Below, in pieces: positions 26,377-35,133 of a DNA stretch of 64,000 nt. Made by a program: the position numbers and the translations under genes. The notes beneath the pieces were generated by a model that saw nothing but the letters and a program-made list of their open reading frames with translations, was not told the DNA's origin and did no database searches. Every line of letters starts with the position of its first letter. The stretch's first letter is position 1. The stretch covers positions 1-64,000 of the forward strand of contig JAODBM010000114.1 in the NCBI GenBank assembly GCA_025463985.1, given 5' to 3'. The stretch comes from Acidimicrobiales bacterium (GTDB lineage Bacteria > Actinomycetota > Acidimicrobiia > Acidimicrobiales > Iamiaceae).

Positions 26377-27840
26377 TCAGACGTCTTCCTTCGTCGCCGG
26401 TCCGGACGAACTGGGTTGCGTGCTGGTCGTCGTCGTGCCCGAGCGCACCGGGCGGGCCTTCCAGAAGTAGTTGTGGATGCCGTCGCTCGTGAAGAGGCGG
26501 CGGAACGTCATCTCGACCTCGTCGCCGACGGCCAGCTCGCTCGGGTCGACATCGGTCAGCTCGATCGGCGCCCGGCCGCCGCCGGCGAAGTCGACCACGG
26601 CGAACACCACTGGCGGGCTCGGCGAGTACACGAGCTTGTCCACGGTGAACGTGGCGATGCGGCCGCGGACGTCGGCCATCGGGAACGGTTCCATGTCGTC
26701 GACCGCGCCGCCGTCCATCGACACCCGGGCCGGGGGAAGGTGCACCGCGCCGGTCGCACGATCGCGGCTGCCGACGAAGGCGAACTTCCAATCCTCGTTG
26801 CGGTTGGCGGCCGACGCCGACGGCCGGGCCGGCTCGGGCCGACGAGGCGGCTCCGGCGTGAGCATGCCGCGCCAGGCCAGGAACTTGCCGTACGACACGG
26901 GCGCGCCGCTGGCCAGCTGGTCGGCGAGGGGACGTCGGGGGACCAGCGCGGTGATCGCGTCGGTCGTCCGCAGGACCAGCGCGTCGGCGCCGTCGGCCAG
27001 CGAGAGGAGGAGCACCACCTGCCCCGGCGCGGCGTCCTCGAGCGTCGCCGAGAGGAGGAGGCCGGGCTGGGCGGCGCCGGGGTTGCCGATGCTGGTGGTG
27101 AGGTCGTCGACGACGCGGTCCGCGGGAACGCCGATGCTGCGAGCGACGGCCCGTACGGCGCGCTCATGGGCACCGGTCACGACCAGGCGGTCGACCTGGG
27201 CGGCGTCGAGGCCGGCGACGGCGAGCGCGGCGGCGGCGGCCTGCTGGCCGAGCGGCACGTAGCGGGACTCGCCGAACTTCTCCTCCCACAGCTTCGACCG
27301 CGAGTCGCCGGGGGTGCGCCAGCGGTCGAGGAACTCGTCGGTCGCCGCCGCCGTGCCGAGCACCTCGGCGATGACCGCGCCGTCGACCTCGTCGCCGATG
27401 AGCAGGGCCGCGGCGGCGTCGCCACCGGCCGCCTCGTCGGCACTGCCCGGCAAGCCCGTGCGGATGTCGGCCGTGACCACGAGGGTCGGCCCGCCACCGG
27501 CCAGCGCGGCATGCAGCGCGGCCACCCCCGAGCGGATCGCGCCCCCGAAGTCGGCGGCGAGGACGTCGCCCGGCAGGCGCAGCGCCGCGTGCAGCGCGGT
27601 GGCGTTGGTCTTGTCGAGGTAGGCCGGCGCCACCGTGGAGAACCAGACGGCGCGCGGGCGGCAGTCGGTGGCCGCGAGCGCGAGGCGCGCCGCCTCGACC
27701 CCGAGCGTGGTCGTGTCCTCGTCGTACGAGGCCACCGTGCGGGTGCCCTTCCCCCCGCCGAGCCCGGCCACGGCCGCGATCGTGCCGCGGTCGAGCCGCC
27801 GGTGGGGGAGGTAGCTGGCGTGGCTGATGATCCCGCGCAT
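26377..27840 (-). CDS. KAS III/HMG-CoA synthase-like protein fused to OB-fold domain
   Basis: A 487-residue fusion. Residues 1 to about 330 have the thiolase-like fold of KAS III/HMG-CoA synthases (start MRGIISHASYLPHRRLDR), and about 350-487 form a DUF35-type OB fold. The catalytic Cys position reads FGGAIRSG with no Cys, and the zinc-ribbon Cys residues normal for DUF35 are absent (FVGSRDRATG). It may be a structural partner rather than an enzyme. It precedes the SCP2-type thiolase in one operon, with a TGAC-N5-GTCA site in front. Confidence 0.78.
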   Translation of the reverse strand: MRGIISHASYLPHRRLDRGTIAAVAGLGGGKGTRTVASYDEDTTTLGVEAARLALAATDCRPRAVWFSTVAPAYLDKTNATALHAALRLPGDVLAADFGGAIRSGVAALHAALAGGGPTLVVTADIRTGLPGSADEAAGGDAAAALLIGDEVDGAVIAEVLGTAAATDEFLDRWRTPGDSRSKLWEEKFGESRYVPLGQQAAAAALAVAGLDAAQVDRLVVTGAHERAVRAVARSIGVPADRVVDDLTTSIGNPGAAQPGLLLSATLEDAAPGQVVLLLSLADGADALVLRTTDAITALVPRRPLADQLASGAPVSYGKFLAWRGMLTPEPPRRPEPARPSASAANRNEDWKFAFVGSRDRATGAVHLPPARVSMDGGAVDDMEPFPMADVRGRIATFTVDKLVYSPSPPVVFAVVDFAGGGRAPIELTDVDPSELAVGDEVEMTFRRLFTSDGIHNYFWKARPVRSGTTTTSTQPSSSGPATKEDV

Positions 27841-27862
27841 AGCGGCAGGCTAGGGCTGTTTC

Positions 27863-27875
27863 TGACGGGTCGTCA
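27863..27875. promoter_or_regulatory. TGAC-N5-GTCA operator before the OB-fold/thiolase operon
   Basis: TGACGGGTCGTCA lies 23 bases upstream of the start of the KAS III-like/OB-fold gene. The same TGAC-N5-GTCA form occurs before the CoA transferase gene at 28431-28443. Confidence 0.55.
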
Positions 27876-27959
27876 CATTTCGGCGGGGACCCACCGAGGT
27901 CTGCTGCACGCAGGCACCGGGTACTTGCGTCGGACCCCCTCGAGCCCCAGGAGACCGCC

Positions 27960-28241
27960 ATGTGGTTCCTCATCACCTTCGTCGTCATCGGTCTGTTGGC
28001 CGGGTTGATCGCGCGAGCGATCGTGCCGGGCCCGGATCCTCTGGGCATCGTCGGCACCATCGTGCTGGGGATGGTGGGCTCGCTGATCGGCGGCTTCCTG
28101 GGCTACCTGCTGTTCCACAAGGACGTCGGGCAGCATGCGCTCCAGCCGTCCGGGCTGCTCGGCTCGATCATCGGCGCGGTCATCGCGCTGCTCGTCTACC
28201 GCCGCCTGGGCCACGGCTCGCGCGGGCGCTTGGCCCGATGA
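27960..28241 (+). CDS. GlsB/YeaQ/YmgE family small membrane protein
   Basis: A 93-residue protein with three membrane segments rich in Gly. The family signature is GLIARAIVPGPDPLGI...VGSLIGGFLG. Members are stress-induced and of unknown molecular function despite the old name transglycosylase-associated. A ribosome binding site (CCAGGAGA) precedes the ATG. Confidence 0.9.
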   Translation: MWFLITFVVIGLLAGLIARAIVPGPDPLGIVGTIVLGMVGSLIGGFLGYLLFHKDVGQHALQPSGLLGSIIGAVIALLVYRRLGHGSRGRLAR

Positions 28242-28275
28242 GCCAGCGACCGCGGCCCGCGATGAGGATCCGTTG

Positions 28276-28428
28276 ATGGGCGTCGTGCGCACGGCCCGAC
28301 GCGCCATCTCGGTCGGTGGAGCGCTCTTGGCGGGCTACCGGTTGGTGCAGCGGTACCGAGCCCGCCGCACTGCCGACGCGTCAGGAGCCGCCGGCATGCC
28401 GGAGAGGGCGGCGGCCACCCGGGTCTAA
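28276..28428 (+). CDS. Small basic hypothetical protein
   Basis: A possible 50-residue protein, 34 bases after glsB. It has a short hydrophobic stretch (ISVGGALLAGYRLV) flanked by Arg residues. I do not recognise it, and it could be chance in GC-rich DNA. GATCCGTTG before the ATG is not a clear ribosome binding site. Confidence 0.35.
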   Translation: MGVVRTARRAISVGGALLAGYRLVQRYRARRTADASGAAGMPERAAATRV

Positions 28429-28429
28429 C

Positions 28430-28444
28430 CTGACGGTCCGTCAG
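28430..28444. promoter_or_regulatory. TGAC-N5-GTCA operator before CoA transferase
   Basis: A perfect palindrome, CTGACGG-T-CCGTCAG, overlaps a TAACCT -10-like box (28426-28431) and lies 17 bases before the CoA transferase start. It matches the site at 27863-27875 in form and spacing. Confidence 0.65.
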
Positions 28445-28461
28445 AGGATCGTGGAGGCGCG

Positions 28462-29706
28462 GTGCAGCTCGGTGACGTCGCAAACGAAGGCGCAGCGCGG
28501 TACGGCAAGCCGCTGGACGGGGTGCGGGTGCTCGCCCTCGAGCAGATGCAGGCCCTGCCGTGGTGCACGCAGCTCCTCAGCCGCCTCGGCGCCGACGTCG
28601 TCAAGGTCGAGCACCCGCGCGGCGGCGACTCCGGGCGCGGCTCGCAGCCGGCCATGATCGATCCCGAGGGCCGGTCCGTCGGCGCGACCTTCCTGCGCAA
28701 CAACCTCGGCAAGCGCAGCATCGGCATCGACTTCAAGCATCCCGCGGGCCGGCAGCTCGTGCTCGACCTGGCACCTGGCTTCGACGTGATCGCCGAGAAC
28801 TTCAAGGCCGGCGCGCTCGCCCGCTCGGGCCTCGGCTACGCCGACATCGCGGCCGCGGCCCCCCGCGCCGTCTACGTCTCCGTCTCGGGCTTCGGCAACA
28901 CCACGTCCTCGCCGTACGACCGGTGGCCCGCGTATGCCCCGATCGCCGAGGCCATGTCGGGCATCTACGAGTTCAAGCGCACCGGCGACGATCCGCCGTT
29001 CGTCGCGCCGGTGGGCGGCCTCGGTGACATCGGGTCCGCGCTGTTCGCGTCGGTCGGCATCCTCGCCGCGCTGCGCCACCGCGACACCACCGGCGAGGGC
29101 CAGCACGTCGACGTCGCCATGCTCGACTCGATGGTCGCCATCACCGACCTCGTGACCAACTTCTGGTCGATGGGCCTGCGCGACGGCGACCTCGGTCCGC
29201 TGATCATGCACGGCTTCCGCGCCGCCGACGGCTGGTTCATCGTGCAGGTCGGCCGCGAGCACCAGTTCGCCAAGCTGGTCGAGGCCATCGGTCATCCGGA
29301 GTGGGTCGACGACCCCCGCTTCAACACGCGGCAGGGGTGGCTCGACCACCTCGACGACCTGCTCCGGCCGGCCATCGAGGCGTGGGCGGCCGACAAGCGC
29401 AAGGTGGAGGTCTGCGACGCGCTGGCCGCCATGGGCGTGGCGGCCGGGCCCTGCTTCAGCGACGAGGAGGTGGTGCACGACCCGCACGTCGCCGCCCGCA
29501 ACATGCTGGTCGAGGTGCCGCGGACCGACGGCGTGGACCAACCGGTGCTGGTGCCCGGCAACCCGGTCAAGCTGTCGAAGGTGCAGGAGGGGCCGGAGGC
29601 GCGGGTCCCGTGGCTCGGCGAGCACACCGACGAGGTGCTCCGGGGCGAGCTCGGCCTGGACGACGAGCGGCTGGCCGAGCTGCGCGCCGCCGGCGCGATC
29701 AGCTGA
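28462..29706 (+). CDS. CaiB/BaiF family CoA transferase
   Basis: A 414-residue class III CoA transferase. Typical segments are GVRVLALEQMQALPWCTQLLSRLGADVVKVE, NLGKRSIGIDFKHP and the MLDSMVAI segment with the catalytic Asp. It moves CoA between acyl groups, probably in breakdown of steroid, bile-acid-like or branched acids. GGAGG lies 4 bases before the GTG start. The palindrome upstream suggests control by the same repressor as the thiolase operon at 25173-27840. Confidence 0.9.
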   Translation: MQLGDVANEGAARYGKPLDGVRVLALEQMQALPWCTQLLSRLGADVVKVEHPRGGDSGRGSQPAMIDPEGRSVGATFLRNNLGKRSIGIDFKHPAGRQLVLDLAPGFDVIAENFKAGALARSGLGYADIAAAAPRAVYVSVSGFGNTTSSPYDRWPAYAPIAEAMSGIYEFKRTGDDPPFVAPVGGLGDIGSALFASVGILAALRHRDTTGEGQHVDVAMLDSMVAITDLVTNFWSMGLRDGDLGPLIMHGFRAADGWFIVQVGREHQFAKLVEAIGHPEWVDDPRFNTRQGWLDHLDDLLRPAIEAWAADKRKVEVCDALAAMGVAAGPCFSDEEVVHDPHVAARNMLVEVPRTDGVDQPVLVPGNPVKLSKVQEGPEARVPWLGEHTDEVLRGELGLDDERLAELRAAGAIS

Positions 29707-29727
29707 GCGGCCGTTGCGGCGGAAAGA

Positions 29728-29743
29728 TCCGTAGGGTGGCGCC
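29728..29743 (+). promoter_or_regulatory. Leaderless promoter of the MFS gene
   Basis: TCCGTAGGGTGGCGCC, with -10 box TAGGGT (29732-29737), ends directly at the GTG start. An identical 16-mer lies directly before the sirohydrochlorin chelatase-like gene at 32193-32208. Confidence 0.55.
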
Positions 29744-31237
29744 GTGAGCGCCGCGGATGCTGACGAGGGGCTGCGCTCCGGCACTCCGAGCGGCCGCTGG
29801 GTGCTGGCGGCCACCGTGCTCGGGTCGGGCATGGCGTCCCTCGATGCCACCGTCGTCAACGTCGCGCTGCCCCGCCTGCGGACGGATCTGCACGCGGATT
29901 TCGCGGGACTGCAGTGGGTCGTGAACGGCTACACGCTCTCGTTGGCCTCGCTCATCCTGGTCGGGGGCGCGCTCGGCGACCGTCTGGGCCGGCGACGCGT
30001 GTTCGTGGTCGGTGTGATCTGGTTCGCGGCCGCCTCGCTGCTGTGTGGGCTCGCGCCCAACGTCGGCACGCTCGTGGCCGCCCGGCTGCTCCAGGGCGTC
30101 GGGGGCGCGCTGCTCACGCCGGGGAGCCTGGCCATCCTGCAGGCGTCGTTCCATCCGGCTGACCGGGCGCGGGCCATCGGCGCCTGGTCCGGGTTGGCCG
30201 GCATCACGACCGCGATCGGGCCCTTCCTGGGCGGCTGGTTGGTCGAGGCCGCGTCGTGGCGCTGGATCTTCCTGCTGAACCTGCCGCTGGCCGCGCTGGT
30301 CGTGGCCGTCGCGATCCGCCACGTGCCCGAGACCCGCGACCCGACCGTCACCGGCCGGCTCGACCTGCCCGGCGCCGTCCTCGGCGCGCTCGGCCTCGCC
30401 GGGAGCACGTACGGGCTCATCGAGCGCTCGTGGCCTGCGGGCGCGCTGGGGATCGCGTTGCTGGTGGCCTTCGTGATGGTGGAGGCCCGCAGCCCGCACC
30501 CGATGGTCCCGCTCGGCGTGTTCCGGTCGCGGCAGTTCTCGGCGGCCAACGCGGTCACGTTGCTGGTCTACGGCGGGCTCGGCGCGGCGCTGTTCCTCGT
30601 CGGGCTGGTCCTGCAGGAGGGGCTCGGGTACTCGCCGCTCGCGGCAGGCACGTCGCTCTTGCCGATCACCATCGTGATGCTCCTGTTCTCGGCCCGCGCC
30701 GGTGCGCTCGCGCAGCGCATCGGCCCCCGCATCCCGATGAGCCTCGGGCCGCTGATCGTGGCGACCGGGCTGGCGCTGATGGTCCGCATCCGTCCGGGCG
30801 CGGGCTACGTCTCCACGGTGCTGCCGGCCGTCCTCGTGTTCGCCGCCGGCCTCGCGCTGACGGTCGCGCCGCTCACGGCCACGGTCCTCGCCGCGGCCGA
30901 CGCGCGCCACTCGGGCGTGGCGTCGGGGGTCAACAACGCCGTGGCGCGCGTCGGTGGCCTTCTCGCGGTCGCCTCGGTGCCCTACGTCGCCGGCTTTCAC
31001 CCGGGGTCGGCGGTCACGGGGACCGCGCTCGTCACCGGCTTCCACCGAGCGGTCCTGGCCGCCGCGCTGCTGGTCGCCGCCGGCGGGCTGCTGGCCTGGG
31101 CGTTCATCCGCGCCGACGTGCTCGAGGCCGGCACGGCCGAGGATCCGACCCCGCTCGACGAGCGTGAGCCCTGCTACCACTGCGGCGCGGACGCGCCGCC
31201 GCTGACGGTCCACGCCCACGCCGACGTCGCCGGCTGA
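29744..31237 (+). CDS. MFS exporter of the DHA2 (EmrB/QacA) family
   Basis: A 497-residue drug:proton antiporter-type protein with 14 predicted membrane segments. Motif A is GDRLGRRRVFVVG, and the D1 motif near the start reads SLDATVVNVALP. The last 30 residues include a Cys-containing HCGADAPP end. The substrate is unknown. A TAGGGT box 6 bases before the GTG start points to leaderless expression. Confidence 0.92.
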   Translation: MSAADADEGLRSGTPSGRWVLAATVLGSGMASLDATVVNVALPRLRTDLHADFAGLQWVVNGYTLSLASLILVGGALGDRLGRRRVFVVGVIWFAAASLLCGLAPNVGTLVAARLLQGVGGALLTPGSLAILQASFHPADRARAIGAWSGLAGITTAIGPFLGGWLVEAASWRWIFLLNLPLAALVVAVAIRHVPETRDPTVTGRLDLPGAVLGALGLAGSTYGLIERSWPAGALGIALLVAFVMVEARSPHPMVPLGVFRSRQFSAANAVTLLVYGGLGAALFLVGLVLQEGLGYSPLAAGTSLLPITIVMLLFSARAGALAQRIGPRIPMSLGPLIVATGLALMVRIRPGAGYVSTVLPAVLVFAAGLALTVAPLTATVLAAADARHSGVASGVNNAVARVGGLLAVASVPYVAGFHPGSAVTGTALVTGFHRAVLAAALLVAAGGLLAWAFIRADVLEAGTAEDPTPLDEREPCYHCGADAPPLTVHAHADVAG

Positions 31238-31263
31238 CGCGTCGGCGCGCGATCCTGCCCGCC

Positions 31264-32199
31264 ATGCCTGCCGGCCGCTTCGCCCCGAGCCCCACCGGCG
31301 CGCTCCATCTCGGCAACCTGCGAACGGCGCTCCTCGCTTGGCTCTTCGCCCGGTCTGCCGGCAGTCGGTTCCTGCTGCGCATGGAGGACCTCGACCAGGT
31401 CACCGCCAGCCGCGCGCATGAGGCCGACCAACAGCGAGACCTGGCCGCGCTCGGCCTCGACTGGGACGGCGAGGTGGTCCGGCAGAGCGAGCGCTTCGAC
31501 CGCTACGAGGCGGCGATCCGGCGGCTGGACCAGCTGGGCCTCACCTATCCCTGCTACTGCAGCCGTCGCGAGGTGCGCGAGGCGGCCGCCGCACCCCACG
31601 ACGGTCCGGTGCCCGACGGCGCCTACCCGGGCACGTGCCGCGACCTCTCGGCGCGGGAGCGCCGGGCGCGGGAGGCGGCCGGTCGCCGGCCCGCATTGCG
31701 GCTGCGCGCCGAAGGCGTCTCCGTCGCGTTCACGGACCGGCTGCACGGCCGCGCGGAAGGGGTCGTCGACGACGTGGTGCTGCGCCGCAACGACGGGGTG
31801 CCCGCCTACAACCTCGCGGTGGTGGTCGACGACGCGGCACAGGGGGTGGCGGAGGTGGTGCGCGCCGACGACCTGTTGACCTCGACGCCTCGCCAGCTGC
31901 ACCTCGCCCGCCTCCTCGACCTGGCGTTGCCGAGCCACGCGCACGTGCCGCTGGTGCTGGAGCCCAGCGGCGCGCGTCTGGCCAAGCGCGACGGGGCGGT
32001 CACGCTGGCGGACCGGCGGCGTCGCGGCCAGGACGCGGCGGCGGTGCGCTCGTGGTTGGCCGCCAGCCTGGGACTGGCCGAGCCGGGCGAGCCGGTGACG
32101 CCGCAGAACCTCGTCGCCCGCTTCGATCCGGCTCGCCTGCCGCGCGAGCCCTGGCGGCTCACCGCCGACGACCTCGCGCCTGCGGAGACCGCTCCGTAG
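31264..32199 (+). CDS. gluQ: Glutamyl-Q tRNA(Asp) synthetase
   Basis: A 311-residue paralogue of glutamyl-tRNA synthetase lacking the anticodon domain. It shows RFAPSPTGALHLGNL (HIGH-like), zinc ligands in YPCYCSR and YPGTC, and a KMSKS-like RLAKRDG. It loads glutamate onto queuosine at position 34 of tRNA-Asp. The 3' end contains the promoter of the next gene. Confidence 0.93.
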   Translation: MPAGRFAPSPTGALHLGNLRTALLAWLFARSAGSRFLLRMEDLDQVTASRAHEADQQRDLAALGLDWDGEVVRQSERFDRYEAAIRRLDQLGLTYPCYCSRREVREAAAAPHDGPVPDGAYPGTCRDLSARERRAREAAGRRPALRLRAEGVSVAFTDRLHGRAEGVVDDVVLRRNDGVPAYNLAVVVDDAAQGVAEVVRADDLLTSTPRQLHLARLLDLALPSHAHVPLVLEPSGARLAKRDGAVTLADRRRRGQDAAAVRSWLAASLGLAEPGEPVTPQNLVARFDPARLPREPWRLTADDLAPAETAP

Positions 32200-32208
32200 G
32201 GTGGCGCC
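32193..32208 (+). promoter_or_regulatory. Leaderless promoter of the chelatase-like gene
   Basis: The 16-mer TCCGTAGGGTGGCGCC overlaps the end of gluQ and abuts the ATG at 32209. It is the same sequence as at 29728-29743. Confidence 0.55.
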
Positions 32209-32580
32209 ATGACCGTGCCGACGATCGTCGTGCTCGCCGCCCATGGCAGCCGCCTCGCGGAGGCCAACGACGCCCACCGCGCGCTGGCCCAGCGGGTGGC
32301 GGCCCGGCTCGGCGCCGACGTGCGTCCCGCGTTCCTCGAGCTGTCCGAGCCGTCGATCGCCACGGCCATCGATGAGGCGGTCGCGGCGGGCGCGGCGCGC
32401 GTGCTGGTGCTGCCGTACTTCCTGCACCCCGGCAACCACACCGCCCGCGACATCCCCGAGATCGTGGCCGCCGCCCGCCCGCGGCACCCGGGGGCCGCGA
32501 TCGAGCTGCTCGCCCTGTTCGGTGCCGACGGTGCGGTCGACGCCGTCGTGGCCGACCAGGCACGCGCGGCACTGCGCTGA
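32209..32580 (+). CDS. Sirohydrochlorin chelatase-like protein (CbiX/SirB)
   Basis: A 123-residue single-domain class II chelatase. The first strand VVLAAHGSR holds the metal/tetrapyrrole His, and VLPYFLHPGNHTARDIPE holds the second His. Members insert Fe or Co into sirohydrochlorin for siroheme or cobalamin. The small CbiX(S)-like size is complete. No other tetrapyrrole genes lie nearby. Confidence 0.9.
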   Translation: MTVPTIVVLAAHGSRLAEANDAHRALAQRVAARLGADVRPAFLELSEPSIATAIDEAVAAGAARVLVLPYFLHPGNHTARDIPEIVAAARPRHPGAAIELLALFGADGAVDAVVADQARAALR

Positions 32581-32624
32581 CCGGCCGGCCCCGGCCGGCC
32601 TCGTCGAGCGGGCTGCCGCCGCGG

Positions 32625-33095
32625 TCAGGTGCGTTCGGGTCGCACCGCGTAGACGAGCGATGCCGTGGCCGCGAGCCCGCGGGTGGCCGTGCGCACCTCG
32701 GCTCGGCAGAACACCGTGGACCGGCCGCGACGCTCGACCCAACCCTCGGCCACCGCGTCCTCGCCGATCACGGGACCGATGTAGTTGATGGTCATGGACA
32801 CCGTGAACAGGCCCATGCGGTCCTCGTACGCGCTCAAGACCGCGGGCACGACCACGGTGTCGATCAACGTGGCCACCGCGCCGCCGTGGACGACGCCCGC
32901 CGGCTGGTTGAGCTCGGGGCGGTACGGCAGCCGCATCCGGCCGTAGTCCAGCCGGATGTCTTCGAGCTGCAGGCCCACCTCGCCCGGGAAGATGACGCTG
33001 CCCGTGTGGTGGGGAAAGTTCGCCCAGCCCGCCACCTGCTCCGGCGGCAGGGCCTCGAAGCGGGCGGCGTTCGGGGCCAGGTCGTGGTTCGTCAC
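32625..33095 (-). CDS. Hotdog-fold thioesterase (PaaI family)
   Basis: A 156-residue protein with the PaaI-type motif VVHGGAVATLIDT, which carries the active-site helix, and a late strand VSMTINYIGPV. It probably hydrolyses acyl- or aryl-CoA. The GTG start at 33095 is chosen because homology begins there; the ribosome binding site is weak. The frame remains open upstream but reads as low-complexity shadow sequence. Confidence 0.86.
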   Translation of the reverse strand: MTNHDLAPNAARFEALPPEQVAGWANFPHHTGSVIFPGEVGLQLEDIRLDYGRMRLPYRPELNQPAGVVHGGAVATLIDTVVVPAVLSAYEDRMGLFTVSMTINYIGPVIGEDAVAEGWVERRGRSTVFCRAEVRTATRGLAATASLVYAVRPERT

Positions 33096-33201
33096 GGGGG
33101 CACCGTAGGCAGCGCCTGGCGAGCCGGACCAAACCGCGAGCGCTGACGAAAGCCGCAGACCGACCAGCGCGCGGGACGGTGGCCTCGCTACCGTCATCCT
33201 C

Positions 33202-34059
33202 ATGGTCCTGAACCGAGCCCAGCGCACGATGCGCGGCGCGATCGGTGCGGCCCTGGTCGCGCTCGTCGCCTCGTGCGGCAGCGGCTCCTCCGGCGCGGCG
33301 CTCGTGCGGGTCGAGGTGGTCACCCCACCGGCGGCCGGCGCCTCGCTGACCGGCGCGTGGCCGCAGGCGGCGCTGCGCGTCGCTCCGAAGCCCGTCGCGC
33401 CGGTCGATCCGGCCACGGGCCTCAGCGTGTCGCCGTCGATCGGGCCGCCTTGGCCCGACCACTTCACGGTGGCGGACGCCGTGGTGCCGAACGTGCCGCT
33501 CTTCTCCGCGCCCGGCACGCCGGTGCCCAACGGCAAGGTCCTCACCAACCCGACATGGGAGGGGCTCGCGCTCGTGTTCCTCGTGCGCGGCGACCAGGGC
33601 GACTACCTCCAGGTGCAGATCCCCACCCGGCCCAACGCGGCGACGGCGTGGGTGCGCAAGTCCGATGTCGCCTTGCGCTCCGTGCCCAACCACGTGGTGA
33701 TCGAGCGTGGGGCGCGCCGGCTCACCGTGTTCCACGGCAGCACGCCGATCTTCCAGGTGCCGGTGGCGCCGGGATTGGACTCGTCACCGACGCCGCTCGG
33801 GGCGTTCTTCGTCGACGGCATCGCCAAGCCCGCCAACCCCAACGGGCCCTATGGCCTTTACCAGGTGAGCTTCACCGGGTTCTCCGACGTGTATCACACG
33901 TTCGGTGGAGGCGTCGGCGAGGTCGCCATGCACGGCACGAACCGGCCGGAGCTGATCGGTCAGCCGGCCAGCCACGGCTGTGTCCGGATGACCAACGACG
34001 CCATCGCGGCGATGGTCCTCTACGCCCCGACGGGCACTCCAGTCGACGTCGTGGCCTGA
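33202..34059 (+). CDS. L,D-transpeptidase (YkuD) lipoprotein
   Basis: A 285-residue lipoprotein with lipobox LVASC (C25). The C-terminal YkuD domain has the active-site motif H258-G-C260-VRM. An SH3-like segment lies near 95-150. It forms 3-3 cross-links in peptidoglycan or attaches proteins to it. TACCGT 7 bases before the ATG suggests leaderless expression. It converges on an uncharacterised lipoprotein. Confidence 0.93.
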   Translation: MVLNRAQRTMRGAIGAALVALVASCGSGSSGAALVRVEVVTPPAAGASLTGAWPQAALRVAPKPVAPVDPATGLSVSPSIGPPWPDHFTVADAVVPNVPLFSAPGTPVPNGKVLTNPTWEGLALVFLVRGDQGDYLQVQIPTRPNAATAWVRKSDVALRSVPNHVVIERGARRLTVFHGSTPIFQVPVAPGLDSSPTPLGAFFVDGIAKPANPNGPYGLYQVSFTGFSDVYHTFGGGVGEVAMHGTNRPELIGQPASHGCVRMTNDAIAAMVLYAPTGTPVDVVA

Positions 34060-34079
34060 GCCCGCTCGGGGCCGGCCGC

Positions 34080-35054
34080 TCAGGGTTGGGGCTTCGCCTG
34101 TCCTGAGCCCGGGGCCACCAGCAGCTTCGTGCCGTCGACGGCGTCGAAGTCCGCGCCGGTGAGCCGACCGAGCGTGGCGAGGTCGTCGTTGTTCCAGCGG
34201 GCGTCCGGCGCCCCGCTGAGGTACCAGGCCGAACCGTTGTCGGCGACGATGCCCCCATACGTCTGGAGCGCCGCGACGATCGGGCGCACCGATGCAGGGA
34301 AGCCGAGCGGATCGACGGTCCGCTTCAGCCGGAAGCGCTGGCCCATCGCCGGAGCATCGGGGTTGGTGGTGGAGCCGGCCTGGTGGCGAGCCGGCCAGAC
34401 GTAGCTCTTGCGGCTGACGGGAACCGTGATGCGGATGGCGTGCTGCACGACGCCTGAGTGCACCTCGTCGTAGGTGACCAGGCCCGGCATGATCGGCAGG
34501 CCGGCGGCGTCGGCCGAGGTCCAGCCGGCCGGGCGCAGCGCGTTCGAGCGCAGGTCCCACACCGCGCCCGAGCCAGCGTGCCACGCGCCCCCCGCGGCGG
34601 GATGGGCGTCGTAGAGCTCGTAGAGCCGGCAGTGCGCTCGGTCGATCACGAGCACGTGCCGGTCACCGGTCGACTGGGGTCCGCCCTCGATGGGCGGGTT
34701 GGCGGGGATCGGGTACGGGCCCGGGTCGCTCTCGTCGGCATAGTCGAACGTCACCGGCACGGAGCGGGTCGAGCCGTCGACGACCACGAACGGGATGCCG
34801 ATCGGGCCGCCGTCCCAGGTGCCGGAGCCGAAGTCGGCGTGCGCGCGTCGGGTGGTGCCGACCACCGCGACCATGGCCGCCGAGCGAGCCAGCACCGGCA
34901 GGGCCGTGACCTTCGTGTGCCAGTGGCTGTCCGCGGGGAACGTCGGGCAGCCGGCGACGCCCGGTGGCGGCGGCTGGCAGGCCGCGAGCGCGGCGGTCAG
35001 CAGGAGCCCGGCCATCGCCGTGCGCCGCACCCCGGATCCCGACCGCGTCCTCAC
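34080..35054 (-). CDS. Uncharacterised secreted lipoprotein
   Basis: About 324 residues, with a Tat- or Sec-like signal (RRTAMAGLLLTAALAAC) and a lipobox. I do not recognise a named domain. Recurrent segments such as DRHVLVIDRAHCRLYELY, IPIMPGLV-like turns and YGGIVADNGSAWYLSG suggest a beta-rich outer domain. The start is uncertain: GTG at 35054 or ATG at 35015. It is convergent with the L,D-transpeptidase gene, but a shared role is only a guess. Confidence 0.65.
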   Translation of the reverse strand: MRTRSGSGVRRTAMAGLLLTAALAACQPPPPGVAGCPTFPADSHWHTKVTALPVLARSAAMVAVVGTTRRAHADFGSGTWDGGPIGIPFVVVDGSTRSVPVTFDYADESDPGPYPIPANPPIEGGPQSTGDRHVLVIDRAHCRLYELYDAHPAAGGAWHAGSGAVWDLRSNALRPAGWTSADAAGLPIMPGLVTYDEVHSGVVQHAIRITVPVSRKSYVWPARHQAGSTTNPDAPAMGQRFRLKRTVDPLGFPASVRPIVAALQTYGGIVADNGSAWYLSGAPDARWNNDDLATLGRLTGADFDAVDGTKLLVAPGSGQAKPQP

Positions 35055-35133
35055 CGCTTCAGCATCGGCCACGCGCGCCGGCGGCTGTAGCGCGTCTGCT
35101 GGCGCAACAAATGGCGGCGTGCGAAGGTGGCAC

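Noticed and set aside
29699..31219. Minus-strand open frame under the MFS gene.
   Set aside because: Arg/Gln/Gly-rich shadow without membrane segments or motifs.
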